Shown here: positions 44,001 to 56,640 of the stretch, piece after piece
Layout of the letters: each line of letters starts with the position of its first letter
Position numbering within the stretch: the first letter of the stretch is position 1
Assembly: GCA_963576475.1 (NCBI GenBank)
Contig: OY754981.1
Span: forward strand, 18,938,570 to 19,002,569
Origin: Molanna angustata
Lineage: Eukaryota > Arthropoda > Insecta > Trichoptera > Molannidae
DNA: 64,000 bases
Direction: 5' to 3'
The notes under the pieces: model-generated
What the model was told of the DNA's origin: nothing
The model's database searches: none
Seen by the model: only the letters and a program-made list of their open reading frames with translations
Translations under genes and position numbers: made by a program

Positions 44001-46464
44001 CATATTAGTATTAATTGTCCGTGCATGTCTGTCAACAAATCTCAGAAACCTTAAATACCTACATAATGTTTAGAATCAAAACAGTGGGTATGGTACAAAT
44101 TTACAACTCTCAGTTCTGCCGGACGAGATGGCTTATGTGGAATAATAATTATTGACAATACGACGTTTTTTGCCGTCTCTTTGTATTGAGGAAAAACCCA
44201 ATTTTTGCTGAGCATTGAGTTTTTTTTCATTTAGTTCCATTATTTCTACATGGTCTCTTGACTTTTATTGCCCCGCAAAACTGCAGAAGTTTTGCTACCG
44301 CAACAACCATGAGGTGACATCGATAGCAACAAAGCTTCTATCGTAGGTATATATGTATATGTGCTAATGCTCTTTTAGGGAGAAGGCTAATGTTTATTGA
44401 TTTCCTTTAATTTTGTTGAAAATCTCATTCATAAATTATGACTTCGTATTTTCTGGAGCAGATTGCTAGTTTTACTTATCAGTGAAACTAAAACTAGTGT
44501 TTTGTTTACATAAATTAAGAATTTATTGTCTTTGCTGTCGATATCGAGAAATTGTTTTATTGGTTTATTAGTGATGTTTGCTTTATTTCTATGGCAGATA
44601 AGTGAGCGTGGTAAAGAATTTCACCCAAACTACCCAGTGTTTGTTATAAATCTATCATTTAGTTATGTTTATTCTTCAGCTACAGGTTTATTATCTTGTT
44701 TGATTTCTAACAAATGCACTTGTATGTTGTTTTATTCAATCCAAACAGAAGTGACCTTTGTATTAATAAATACCTATGTAACTGCGTCGTTTGATGATTC
44801 CTCACTTCAATGTTTGTTAACAACAGAGAGTCACAAAGAATGACGATACAGCGAGTACAGCCACCGTTGCCCCCGTGGTCTCGAGATGCGAACAATGTGA
44901 CTATAATTCCTTCAATCCAATTGGAGCTTGTTAAATGGCAGTTTATACAGTAATAGGAATGTTAATTCGTCCTTTCAGCGCAGACGACTTAGGAAGAGAA
45001 CCGAGGAATGGGATTCAACTGTGGTAATATTCCTGCACATTATTGGATAAATTATGTCCAAATATGTACCTATAAAACAATAAGGCAGAATGACAAATGA
45101 AAATAAAGACTTATCTAGAAATTACGCAGAAACGTTTCTGAGAAATATTATTATTTTAAATTTAACTAAAAGATATTTTCAAATTTCTTATATAAAAGGC
45201 TAAATGGTCAATTATTCAATACTTCTCATCCGTTTCTTATTGGTGTGATCTTTCTAATTATTGAATTAGTTTTTTTTTTAATTAATATTGATTTTAAAGG
45301 ATCGTAAGTCCTACGTTCTTCAGTTTGACTGCGAACGCCACAACCTTCCTTTCCCTTTTTTCCTTTTTCTTCCTCTGAATTTTGAATAATTGTTAAAATT
45401 AATGAACAAATATATCGAAATATTTTTCCAGAAATTTCGATTACAATGACCGAACGTTTTTTTGTTTTTATTGCTATTAATTTTGTTATTGCTTTTATTT
45501 TTGTTGTTATTTTTGTTATTAGTTTGATACTATTTTGTTACTACTTTTGCACAGAAGAGATTCTCTCTTCTGTGTAATTTTGTTATTTTTTCATATGTTT
45601 GTAAAGTACAGTACGTCGATGAATAAATTATTACTATTATTATTAAAAAAGGACCTATAAATTTACTTAATGTGTAAACAAATCATATATTCTCAAACCA
45701 ACAGAGATCAATGTAAAAAAATAATAAAATAGAATTTTATTTGATGTCACTGTCGACTTTTTCAGCTTTGGTAGCATCAGTTGTATGTAGGTTCATTTAA
45801 CTCTTGAGAAATTGATAGTCAGATTCAGATTGATATCAGGACACGTTTTTTTTTGATATTTTTTTACCAAGTTTCCGATTGATGTGTTTTTGACTTGTAT
45901 CAATCGTAAGAATCTATCTATCCAGCGATAACTTAAATGGATCTGAAATGGAAATATTTAGCATTTGATTTAGTTACTTATTTTGCAAAATAAACAAATT
46001 AATGTTCCTTCAAATCGAGAATATATTCCCCAACTGAACATTGCACATTCCAGTTAGTACCTAACTACTATACAATATTGTTATCTGTGGTACACAGGAA
46101 TAGATTTAAGATGCAGCATCCCACATTGTCCATAGCTTGTATTTTACTCATCTATTTCCATGAAGGATTTATTCCGTGAGATTGTATGTACATTGTACCT
46201 ACATACTTACTATCTATTTATCATAATAAAGTGTCAGTATGCTGCTGTTAATCTGGTTGTGCAACTTGTATACTTAGATTCGCAATGCTGTCACAGAATT
46301 GACAAACGAATTTCATACCAATTCATAATGACTTTGATGATTTAATGATTTTGTTCATCATTCTACCTGCATTTCGTGAAGATTATCATATTTACATTGG
46401 AAAAACGAATCATATATACAGTCATTATTTTTCAACACATGCGTACATGCGTGCCATGTATTTT
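41035..46464. other. Long AT-rich intergenic stretch
   Basis: About 5.4 kb with no recognised transposon or gene. A 105-codon frame at 44526-44843 starts at a non-ATG codon, has no family features, and is probably chance. A fragment of the 30806 foldback lies near 44484. Confidence 0.5.
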
Positions 46465-46917
46465 ATTTTATATTGTTTCGCGGGCAAATAACAGGTAGAT
46501 ACTATGCCAAACAATACTTTGATATAATATGTATTTATAATAAATAATATAATATACAGACTGATAAGAAGCATCTGTGGACGAATGGAAGGCGATAAAA
46601 ATTGAAAGACGCAGAATGAAAATGGCTTAATCATTATTTGAGAAAAACATATTTTGCGCGTTTCCTGTGATACAAGCTAATGTAAGGTACACACAAATTT
46701 AGACCATACAAAAAATTGATAAAGAATGAAGATTTGAAGGTTGCTTCAAATATTAATTTAACACGCACCCAATAACAAGTTACGAAATTCTGAAGACTTA
46801 CGATGTTAATCGTCATAGATCCAGACTGAAAACACAATTAAAAACTGTGTTTCCACCGGGAAACGAATCCGGGATGTTTGGATCAGCAGTCAGATACCTA
46901 AATGAGCCACGAAGGTG
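46465..46917 (-). mobile_element. SINE-A copy 6, split by 230 bp
   Basis: The tail part (46465-46515: TTTCGCGGGCAAATAACAGG) and the remaining body and head (46746-46917: ATTAATTTAACACGCACCCA, GATCCAGACTGAAAACAC, GAATCCGGGATG) are separated by 46516-46745. CCAAACAAT and TCAAATATT at the joints are weakly similar. Confidence 0.8.
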
Positions 46918-49534
46918 GATTTGAAAAAGGACATTTAATACAAACAGAATGAAGGTTAATAATGACAAACATGGAAAAAATAATGACAAACAATGAAAAT
47001 TTGTAAAGCTGGAAGAGAAGAAAACATTGGCCCAAATGAAATTCTGAAATGAAGAAATAAAAGTAAAAGACAAGCTTGTATGAATGTGTATTTCTACTTA
47101 TCTACCAAAGTGATAGAACCATGGCGTGGTGGTATGTTTGTAAATATTATAATATCACATAGGTACCACCTGCAGAAATAATCTTGTATTGGGAGTGTAG
47201 AACAGTCAAAGAGGTCAAACAGTTATTTTATATCATAAAATGATGAGAACTGTAAACATTATGAGAGTCCACGGGCAATAGGCAGGGCATACATCTTTGT
47301 GGTCAGCTGATTATACGGTAGCTTATTGCATGCAACTATACAAAATTTATTACAAGACAAACCACAGTGGTTTTTTTTGTAATTTTTAAGCGAATGTCAA
47401 CCACTAATACTTACTTATGTGAAGACTGAGATGTGACTAAGATAATATAGCAATAGTATCTAATACAGTTATTTGACTAAAGTTGTCTTAGATGAACAAG
47501 TTTATCAAAGTCCTCGTACGTTTCTCAAACTAAATGAAAAATGATAACGGAAAATAAAACTAAATATGATTATAGGTTTACTGATTTTTTGACAAGTTAC
47601 TTTACTTCAAAAAATATAGCATAATTTATGTGACATTCAACAAATTCGCTCGATACTAATACTACTTTCTTATAGTTTTTTTGGAGAGGTGGACGCAGGG
47701 CAAGAATGGCCAATTACCCATAAATTAATATATGGTAAATTTCATGGATTTATATATTTGTCAAAATACGTAAACAGGAGTGTGTTTAATATTAAATCAG
47801 TGTCAGTTTGTGTTTTGTGTGGTCAGTTTGTGTTTTGTGTGGTCAGTTTGTGTTCTGCATAAAAAGTATTATTAAACCTTATCTATCTTATCCTTTTTGA
47901 AGACGGAAGTAAGATAATTTTTATACTTAGTTTTTAAACTAATTTTTATTGTTCGTCACATTAATACATTGTTTTCACATAACCTTGAATGAATTGTATG
48001 AAATAACGTAATTAATCTATAGATGTGTATGCGGGATCTTTGGGGCAATTTAATGAAGGAGGTATGGGTCATGTCCAATAATAGATGTCGATAAGAGATA
48101 TGGCAAAAACTCTTAATACCTACTAATATCTAATTCTTGTTTAGCTCGACACTAAGTCTTAGCAAAAGAAAAATCCATTCCAGAACGTTCTCAATAATCA
48201 TATACCGCAAATACTAAGCATATCGAGTATTTTATGCAGATCAGGAATCTCAAAAGACATTTTCTTTGTATCGCTAAATGATGTGGTTCTGGTAATATCA
48301 CAAAGAATGAGAGAAGTATAAAGTTAAATTTGATCGATTCAACGAAGTGAATAAAATAAATTTTAATTTTATATGTATGTCCCATTCCTCCCGCGTAGGT
48401 GTCCCCAGACTCCACACTATCGGGAGGTATGGGACAAAGTCATGTTTATAAAATATTTCTTACAACTCATTTAATATATCAAATATCTCTAATTATTAAA
48501 TAACACTTTTAAAAAAATCGAAGAATAATTGAATAATTGAATTGAAAAAATTGCCCTAAACATCCCCCCTCTCCCCTTCTCACTATTTGATTTTACAATT
48601 TTTTGTAAATTTGCAACAAGGTAAATTGATTTGTCTAAATCAATAAGTTGCTTTCTAATCGAGGTTTATGATAAAGTTGAAAAAATAATATTTGCGAAAG
48701 TTTTTTTTAATAATTATCAAATATTTTGTGATAATTTCACACACACCCTCATAATATAATTTATGCACGTGTAATGATTAAATGATACGTTGCATGGAAA
48801 CAATATTGCACAATGAAATCATTGAAATATTGAAAACAATGACGGTCGGTGTGAGATGGAAAGGAGAGATGATGATAATGATGATGATACCGTAATGATA
48901 ACGGTGAAGACCACAAGACCTCCGCAACAATAATATTATATTATAAACATATATAATGAAATCACAAATTGCCCACAATAATTGAATCCCCGTGTGGGTC
49001 ATTTTAAACCTGAGACGACCCGTCCAAGTGGGAAAGGTCATCGGTATAATTTTAATGAAATAAAATAAATCAAAAACTCTACACTTTTTATCAAAAAAAA
49101 AATGAATGAAATAGACTTATATTTGTTTTTACCATCATATACATTTATGTACAATGTTGTGCTTAAAGTAAATATGACTTTGTGTAGGTAAAAAATAAAC
49201 TAGATTAATAATAATATATTTTTTACGATATGTTAAATTGATGCCGCGGGTTTCCAGATAAATTAATATTATTAAAGTTTGAATAAAGATGTATCATTTC
49301 TTCTAAAATTATGCATTTCAGGGATAAACTGAAACAGACAACAGTACAAGAACTCCATAGGTGTAAATAAATATAATATTTAAAAATCAATATTCTCTAC
49401 TGAATTATAAGAAAAACCTTACAACTCCAATTAGTACAAAATGCCTCCAGCACGCTAAAAAAATATGGAACTTTAATGAAAGTAATGACTTGGCTAGTTT
49501 GTAGGTAAGTAAGTATACATTACAAAGTCGTAAG
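46918..49534. other. AT-rich intergenic DNA
   Basis: Apart from the 20-bp tandem repeat at 47802, nothing recognised. A GATGATGATGATA run lies near 48870. Confidence 0.55.
47802..47857. repeat. 20-bp tandem repeat, three units
   Basis: GTCAGTTTGTGTTTTGTGTG starts at 47802, 47822 and (with one change) 47842. Confidence 0.9.
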
Positions 49535-49570
49535 CAAAGACCTTATATACTTTAGTATATAAGGTCTTTG
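49535..49570. other. Small palindrome between 10-bp direct repeats
   Basis: CAAAGACCTTATATAC pairs with GTATATAAGGTCTTTG across a TTTA loop. GTCGTAAGCA occurs directly on both sides (49528-49537 and 49571-49580), overlapping the left arm. Confidence 0.7.
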
Positions 49571-49639
49571 GTCGTAAGCAATTCGTAAAAGTACTAAATT
49601 TAACATATTTATTTAATTTTTCCGTTATTTATTTATTTA

Positions 49640-49700
49640 ATTAAGGAGGGCTTATTGGCATTAGGCAATTTCTTCTAACCCACCCGAGATACGTGAACTC
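49640..49700 (-). repeat. SINE-C-like scrap
   Basis: GCTTATTGGCATTAGGCAAT then TTCTTCTAACCCACC resembles the 3' part of SINE-C. Confidence 0.4.
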
Positions 49701-49959
49701 TTAAGGTAATTTATGATCATTTATATGCACAATAATATGCAAATGTCAAATGAAATACCAAAATATATAGTTTTATGATAGCCAACAAAAATTACACAAG
49801 AAAATTATCAATAATTCATGAAACATGGTTTTAATTATTCTAGAAAAGGGGTTCGAGGATTTACAATATAAACAAGCTGAAAATAAATTTAATAATTACA
49901 TTTAAAACTACAGAACAAATGAGTGTTTTTTTTATTACACACATCTATAATACACAATA

Positions 49960-50346
49960 CCCCGTATTCAGTAACTATTGTAACTAAAATAGGAACATAC
50001 TTAAATTGTTGATTTTAGATTAACGGTCTTATTTCAGCGTTATAAAATATCAACTTGGACTAAATGGAATAGGATCGTACCTATATTGGCAGGAACGTTC
50101 TTAAAAAGTTACCGAATTAGACGTATTTTGAATAATTTTGAAAATGATGAAAATTTCATAATTTTCATAATTATTCATAATATGTCTGATTCAGTATTTT
50201 TTTAAGAATGTTCCGGCCAATATAGGTACGTTTCTATTCCATTTAGTCCAAATTTATATTTTATAACGTTGAAATAAGACCGTAAATCTAAAAACTACAA
50301 TTTTAGAACGTTCCTAATTTGGTTCCAATAGTTACTGAATACGGGG
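49960..50346. mobile_element. 387-bp MITE with long TIRs and TA duplication
   Basis: The left end CCCCGTATTCAGTAACTATT is matched by the complement of the right end over its full length, with few mismatches, and similarity between the two halves continues almost to the centre. TA flanks it at 49958-49959 and 50347-50348. This suggests a Tc1/mariner-type non-autonomous element. No coding part. Confidence 0.88.
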
Positions 50347-50819
50347 TAATATGCACTTATAAAATAATGTTACGAGTGAATACGAATATACATACATATC
50401 TTACTACTTAATTGAGACACAAATTGTTATTCAACATTACCTATGATGTATATATCTATAAAGTTCTTCATTTCTATTTCGAAATTACATCCAAATTGAC
50501 TTAAATCGATCCATCAATCTATAGTGAACCGGCCGACGGATTTGTATGATGACACGATTTGTGGGCGGTGATGGAATCACTCAACGTATCATTATCGAAC
50601 TGCATACACTTTTCACACGGATATACCAACCTGAAACATTTTAGTTTATTATGTATCAACTGAGACGAAGAAATAAATTCAAAGAAGAAAGAAGAATTGA
50701 CGTTTGTTCTGAGATAATATTTCCACTAAGAGAGAGATGTTTTCTTACGCCCTCACACATCCTTTATTATACATATACTTTAATAACTTGTTTATCGAGA
50801 ATTTATGTACCAAAAATGT

Positions 50820-50962
50820 AATGCGTTATTATTGTTAGTAACACCTCAGAACAGGCTTCGCCTAGTGAGGTAGTAAATTCCGTTGTGATATTTAATTAAA
50901 TTTATATTTTATAATTTGATGTATTATGGAAATATATAAATAAGAAAATAAAAATAAATGGT
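50820..50962 (+). mobile_element. 3' UTR of a non-LTR family (copy 3 of 3)
   Basis: CCTCAGAACAGGCTTCGCCT then AGTGAGGTAGTAAATTCC and an AAATAAGAAAATAAAAATAA tail; relatives at 13905 and 17205. Confidence 0.6.
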
Positions 50963-51021
50963 ATTAGAATAAGGAAATCAAGAATGTCTGTGCTTGACAT
51001 TCTTGATTTCCTAATTCTAAT
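50963..51021. other. 26-bp hairpin
   Basis: ATTAGAATAAGGAAATCAAG plus AATGTC at 50963-50988 pairs with 50996-51021, one mismatch and a 7-base loop. It sits exactly at the retroelement tail. Confidence 0.8.
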
Positions 51022-51041
51022 GCTATTAAATATCAATCAAA

Positions 51042-51100
51042 ATTTGGCAACTTGTTATTGAATGCGTGTTAAATATTTGGCATACTAACTGTTTGTTACA
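51042..51100 (+). mobile_element. SINE-A fragment
   Basis: TTTGGCAACTTGTTATTGAA and GCGTGTTAAATATTTG only. Confidence 0.65.
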
Positions 51101-51117
51101 AAATAAAATCAAACGTG

Positions 51118-51222
51118 ACTGACAATTTTTTTAACATTTTTTCAGAGAAGAAGTTGTAATGTTATAGAAAAACCAGGAACTCAATGCACCTACAGGGCTT
51201 ACGACCTATCATCGGCTGATCT
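51118..51222 (+). repeat. Dispersed repeat, partner of 21366-21462
   Basis: Shared blocks as described there, including CCAGGAACTCAATG and GGGCTTACGACCTATCATC. Confidence 0.75.
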
Positions 51223-51540
51223 TATTGATTTCCCTTGTTAATGCAATTTTGAAAGTTCTATATGTTGTCGAGAGTCAATAATATTTTTGACAATATTTTT
51301 TTATAATTTCATTTAAATTCGTTTAATAGATATCCTCATTTATTCAATATAAAAATACTATTCTTGAAATATATAATAAAAATATCATGTTCTACTCATG
51401 AATTAATGCAATATTTCTAATTAAATATGATTATATGATATCTCAAGACATAAATTTATTCTCATTTCTCTGTGACAAGATATGATACGCGATAAACAAT
51501 GATAATATTATGTTAAATTATCAAACAAAAAATGCATTGA

Positions 51541-51670
51541 ATTTCGCGCCGCGCGACGCACGCAGGTCGGCAAAGACGCCGTATACAAAAGATGTTCCAT
51601 GTGCTCTATGGAAAAATTAATATGGCCGTCTCACACGACGCGTGATTGCGTGCAAGCCGTCCCATGACAC
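51541..51670. other. CpG-rich patch
   Basis: TCGCGCCGCGCGACGCACGC at the left and ACACGACGCGTGATTGCGTG at the right; loosely inverted with respect to each other (GCGCGACGCACGC against GCGTGATTGCGTGC). A decayed TIR element is the likeliest reading. Confidence 0.35.
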
Positions 51671-51997
51671 CTGGTAAGTGGGAACAGCTCAGATAATGAC
51701 ATACAATCAAGACCATTTTATGTCGTTATTCTTCTTATTCCGAATGTTTTTCCTCTTATTTTATTCCGAGCGATCTTTCTCGATCATTCCGATCGTCTTG
51801 CTCTCACGATTGATCATAAATTTGTGGTATGCAGACAACGTGCCGTTTGAAAATAAGTGTGTAACAGATATGTCAATATTTGTCATATATATTTTCGAAC
51901 CATTTATTGTTTTATTTTCAATTAATGAACAAATGTATAAACAAAATTGTTACACCAATTACTAAAGTAACCAATTACGCAAAAATAACAAATAATA

Positions 51998-52110
51998 CAT
52001 CCTCATACAATACCTAAATTAACCAAATGCTTGTGCCATAGGTGATACAAATCTGTAAAGGCAGGATTCCACTAGATTTCTAATCCAGCGCGTTAGCTGC
52101 TCTGCCCCTG
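51998..52110 (-). mobile_element. SINE-B copy 7
   Basis: CATCCTCATACAATACCTAA, CAAATGCTTGTGCCATAGGT, GGCAGGATTCC and CCAGCGCGTTAGCTGCTCTG. Box B is partly deleted. Confidence 0.82.
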
Positions 52111-52224
52111 ATCTACATAATATATTATAAAACTGACTTCTAAGGTTTTTCTCAGTATGATTTCGTCTGTTCACTCTTTCATAGTGTTCATTCAAGTGAC
52201 TATACAAATACAAAAATATGTTAT

Positions 52225-52275
52225 GGTGGAATCAAAACCATTATAATAACCCATATCGTGGATATAATTATCTTA
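52225..52275. repeat. Fragment related to the foldback at 54844
   Basis: GAATCAAAAC then ATAACCCATATCGTGGATAT and AATTATC match the subterminal region of 54844-55025. Confidence 0.6.
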
Positions 52276-52333
52276 TAAATAAATAAATAATAGACGAATA
52301 AACACTTTAAATACATATACTTCTTCTTCTTCT

Positions 52334-52666
52334 TCATCTTGGTGTAGACCGAGGGTCTGTTGGTACAGGATGGTCCTCCTGAGATGCTGAGTTCCAGCTA
52401 TCTCCCCATCGTTTCGGGGGTCTTCCTGGTTGACGCTGTCCATCTGGTACCTGGTGCAGAGCTATGTGTTGAATTCTCTTTTGGTTCATCCTCTGTACAT
52501 GCTGGTACCAGTATCGTCGACGCTGTCTCCCTCATCTGACCACATCTTGGACCTCACATACTTCACGGATTGCCGTGTTTCTAATACGATCACGCAAGGT
52601 CCTTCCAGCAATGGCGCGTAGAGTTCTCATTTCTGCAGTCCTCAGCATTCTCTTGGTCTTGACATA
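52334..52666 (-). pseudogene. RTE-like reverse transcriptase tail, one stop
   Basis: The minus strand from about 52666 reads KTKRMLRTAEMRTLRAIAGR, TLRDRIRNTAIREVCEVQDV, one TGA, then RRRYWYQHVQRMNQKRIQHI, RQPGRPPKRWGDSW, and TPR before TGA at 52334. The single stop looks like CGA to TGA. LRDRIRN ... W-x-x-H-V-x-R-M ... GRPPKRW is the typical RTE-group C-terminus. It ends in GAAGAAGAAG. Confidence 0.82.
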
Positions 52667-52899
52667 CATATACAATAGAAATATATCTACAAATGAAAAA
52701 GAAAAACAACTTTTCCGACTCAAAAGGACCATGCTCAGCAATGTTGCAGGAGGACAAGTCCCCAGCAGCTGATTTTCAGCATGATCCTTTTGCTTATATA
52801 TTATAATGTAAGTAAAAAAATTCTCCAAAGCAAAAAACGAAACAAGTCAACAATGTACTCATATATGTATATACACACATTTATTCATATACACCCATA

Positions 52900-53284
52900 C
52901 ACATAAATAAAAATAATAATATTTTTTTTATTCCAGTCTGTGAGCAGGGGGGTGCAATGCTACACAAACTATATTTTTACATACAAAATATATGATTGCG
53001 AGGCCAAAAGCATCGCTCGACAATTATCTTAAAAAATATAGATTTTTTTCACTGGTTTTAGCGGTGAAGGCAAGTCATTCCAGCATTTTGTTGCAGCGTA
53101 TTTGAAACTACCCAAAAGGCCACCCAAGAGATGGGAGGATAGTTGGACTTCGACATCTCAGGATATTTTGTATTAGAAACCAACAGGTCTACTAAAAGAA
53201 GAAGACAAATCTACTAAGTTAAATATCAAGTACTTTTGCGCACCTATATAGCATTTTTTTTCGTTTATTGCACACGTATCTTGT
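52900..53284. other. AT-rich intergenic DNA
   Basis: Nothing recognised. Confidence 0.5.
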
Positions 53285-53607
53285 TCAGAACGAATGTGTC
53301 AATTCTAGACGAGCTGAATATCGAGGATCGCCTGTCGAGGATATGTTACAGACGTATCCTTCAATTATTTGGACACATTGCCAGAAGGGAACCAGACTGC
53401 CTCGAGAAGCTTGTTGTGATGGGCAGCGTGGAAGGACGGAGATCTCGTGGTCGCTCACCGACCAGATGGAGCGATTTGGTTAAGTCCACAATAGGGTCTT
53501 CGGTGACTGGTGCTCTGCGTTCAGTCCAAAACAGATTGGCATGGAGGCGGGCCATACGTGTGGCAGTCATGAGGAAAAGGACGAATATATATCTTGTTCA
53601 GGGATAG
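53285..53607 (+). pseudogene. Non-LTR reverse transcriptase tail, open
   Basis: The frame to TAG 53605-53607 reads ILDELNIEDRLSRICYRRIL, LFGHIARREPDCLEKLVVMG, SVEGRRSRGRSPTRWSDLVK and RLAWRRAIRVAVMRKRTN. L-N-I-x-x-RLS-x-I-C-x-RRIL-x-x-FGHIAR ... GRSPTRW is a well-known insect endonuclease-RT C-terminus. No stop lies within it, but the catalytic domain is absent. Decayed relatives lie at 4225 and 19608. Confidence 0.82.
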
Positions 53608-54126
53608 TGATCTACTCAACATTTAATTTTTTTTATTTCTTTATATAATGTGCTCTCCGCGTATTTTAAATCCACTGTATGGTAGGTATTAAATATATTA
53701 AATCAATGTTACCAACGCACAACGCTCGCAGAATGATGCCTTTTCAATAAACAAGTTTTTTCGCACTGAATCGAATTCTTGGGGGTTAAAAAATATTCTA
53801 CTTTAGCTTCTGACATCGTCATTGTTCCCGAGTTCTGCGAATTAATGAGTTTTTTCCGCACAATTCGGGACCAGACGAAGTAATGCCAAGAGTTTGGGAT
53901 CGTTTTTAATTAGTTACGTTTTGACTTTTATAATCGATATTATATTGAAGAAAGACTGGCAACATTTAATCGCAAAAAATCATCATAAAAATTTATTCCT
54001 TTTTACTTATCGATATAAAGGTCCCAAAGCACACACCGAGAAAAAGTAATATAAGACTTTTCTTCATTTCCAGTTGAAACTTAAAGCAAGTGTGTTTTAT
54101 TTAATTATGTCTAGATAGGTTTAGGT
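53608..54126. other. Unassigned DNA
   Basis: 53740-53900 is slightly less AT-rich; no domain recognised. Confidence 0.45.
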
Positions 54127-54215
54127 GAGTGGAGGCAGGGCGGTTAGCGCCACGACCAACTTCGTCCACCTAGCATTTGCTAGAGATTTTGAGGAATTAC
54201 AATGTACATATAGAT
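54127..54215 (+). mobile_element. SINE-B scrap with internal deletion
   Basis: GGAGGCAGGGCGGTTAGCGC joins directly to CACGACCAACTTCGTCCACC, losing the middle of the tRNA-like head. Confidence 0.6.
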
Positions 54216-54304
54216 CAACAAAAGACTGGCCACGGCTAACAAGTGTTACTTTGGACTACAGAGGCACTTAAGATCACGTGTACTATAAAAAAACATTAAA
54301 CACT

Positions 54305-54769
54305 AAAATCCTCGTCTACAGAACTCTTTTACGACCTGCACTAACATACGGCTCTGAGTGTTGGGTTCTTGCTAAAAAGGATATGGATGCGTTACTGGTT
54401 TTCGAAAAAAAATGAGAAAATATTTCGGTCCCCTCTGCGATCAAGGCACGTAAAGAATCAGGTACAAACCACTAACTACAGAGCCCATTCAAGGAACCAA
54501 ATATCGTCCAAACAATAAATATAGGGAAGCTCCGCTGGTTCGGACACGTGCATCGTATGGAAGATGACCAGACACCAAAAAGAATCCTCACATCACGTCC
54601 GGAGGGAAGAAGAGGTGTGAGAAGACCAAAACTACGATGGGTGGACGGAGTCGAGAAGGACCTTTAGATAGCCGGTGTGCGGAATTGGAGAGAAACGGCC
54701 ATGGATAGGGTGCAATGGAGACAATTCCTTGAGGAGGCCAAGGCCCATCCTGGGCTGTGGAGCCACTGA
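54305..54769 (+). pseudogene. RTE-like tail with frameshifts
   Basis: KILVYRTLLRPALTYGSECW then VLAKKDMDALLVFEKK and a stop. After a shift come INIGKLRWFGHVHRMEDDQT, RPEGRRGVRRPKLRWVDGVE, one stop, and QWRQFLEEAKAHPGLWSH before TGA at 54767. Y-GSE-x-W ... K-L-R-W-x-GHV-x-RM ... GR-x-x-x-RRPK-x-RW-x-D is the RTE/BovB-like order. Confidence 0.8.
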
Positions 54770-54843
54770 TGATGATGACAATCTACATATAATATGTTCT
54801 TGCTACAAGGACAGTAAAATAAAAATGCTGTATAAGTGATCAG

Positions 54844-55025
54844 GGGGGCAAGTCTGGTCCGACCGGCGAAATCAAAACCCTAGTGATTACCCATATCATG
54901 GATATAATTATTATATGGAATTCTACCATATCTTTAGATGTCATAGAACTCCATATGATAATTATATCCATGGTATGGGTAATTACTGGGGTTTTGATTT
55001 CGCCGGTCGGACCAGACTTGCCCCC
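54844..55025. mobile_element. 182-bp foldback element
   Basis: GGGGGCAAGTCTGGTCCGAC at the left and its complement at the right; pairing continues inward for about 90 bases with few mismatches. Two mirror-image open frames result from this symmetry and are not genes. The target duplication is unclear. Confidence 0.85.
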
Positions 55026-55092
55026 AGGTATGAAAAATAAATTTAGACAATTGAAAATCAATATAATCAAGAATTTGTCAGTCACATATGGC

Positions 55093-55581
55093 TGCGTTCA
55101 GAATGAACGCCGGGTGCACTAAGCGACGCGACGCTCCAAAGACAGACGCTCTAAAGACACTCTGTCGCGTGTAGGTCGAGTGTACGCTCTGCAAAATCTT
55201 CGGGTGAAAAACGCTCTCACCGGTATACTATCTGTTAACTTAATATTTTATCTGCGGTGCCTTATTTCAGTTGATGCTATATCTGATGACAATATGCATT
55301 TACAAAAACTTTAAATAAGAAAAATATCATTCAAAAGTTTCCTATAAAAAGTAAGAGAGCATTATTTACTCCACCGCTCAATTGTTGTCTTTCGATGAAA
55401 ATGTTACCTAAAACGGCACGTATATGATGAATGAAATTTGACATTTAAAACGCCCCAGACTGCGTACAGATTGAAATAACGCTCGAATGAATTAAGTGAT
55501 ATTGGTGTGAAAAACGCCATAATCTGCATCTACAGGTATATGTGACACTCGACGTCGAGTGTTCTATCTGAACGCAGAAAA
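55093..55581. mobile_element. Candidate TIR element, CTGCGTTCAGA ends
   Basis: CTGCGTTCAGAATGAACGCC at the left and CTGAACGCAG at the right end. Subterminal GC-rich words GACGCGACGC and CGACGTCGAGTGTTC are enriched near both ends. No duplication was found, so the boundary call is tentative. Confidence 0.5.
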
Positions 55582-56223
55582 AAATATCTTCAATAAAACT
55601 GTTTCGTGAAAACAAATATTTTTAGAGTAGGCACCTTGTTCTAGAAAACAAATCTATTTCAGATGTACGTATCTATTTACGAATATGTTATTTTGACTAT
55701 CAGTTGTGTTGTGTAATTTGGAAATTATTGACGTTTAGTCATCGATCGATACATCAATTTTGTTATTTCAATCTTTGTGATCATTACCTATTATCTTTTG
55801 AGTATTATAATGAGGGTCTGAGGTGTTTGGGTCATGTCTCAGCGTTTGAATCCAATTGTTTCATTTTTTTATTATTGTTATTTATAATAGAGGTTACTCG
55901 AACAGCTGGGAGAAAACTTCGACTTGTGAGGAATGTTGCCTTAGAACTATTACAGTCATTTCTTATTGTCTGATAATTCCCAAATTAAGTTAAATTGACT
56001 GTTGAGCTGTTTTTGGTTCGTGTAAGTACAAATAAAACCAGTATCAAACAGAAGACATGTTACAAATAACATTTCAGTAAAATGACAATGTTGTACCAAC
56101 AGGGTTCGTGGTGAAATTAGAAAAAAAAACAAATAAAATATATTAATAATATGCAATTGTGCACTTACATACTCTGTAATGAGTGCTAAACTTTTAAAAT
56201 AAATAATACATAAAAAATAATAG
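55582..56223. other. AT-rich intergenic DNA
   Basis: An 89-codon frame at 55704-55973 has no family features. Confidence 0.5.

Positions 56224-56640
<417 letters not shown>

Noticed and set aside
44526..44843. 105-codon hydrophobic frame as a membrane protein
   Set aside because: The start codon is not ATG, codon use equals the background, and no family features are visible.
54840..55122. Mirror-image open frames of about 80 codons
   Set aside because: They are produced by the foldback at 54844-55025 being read from both strands.
55704..55973. 89-codon plus-strand frame as a gene
   Set aside because: No domain, signal or splice context, and AT-rich codons like the background.
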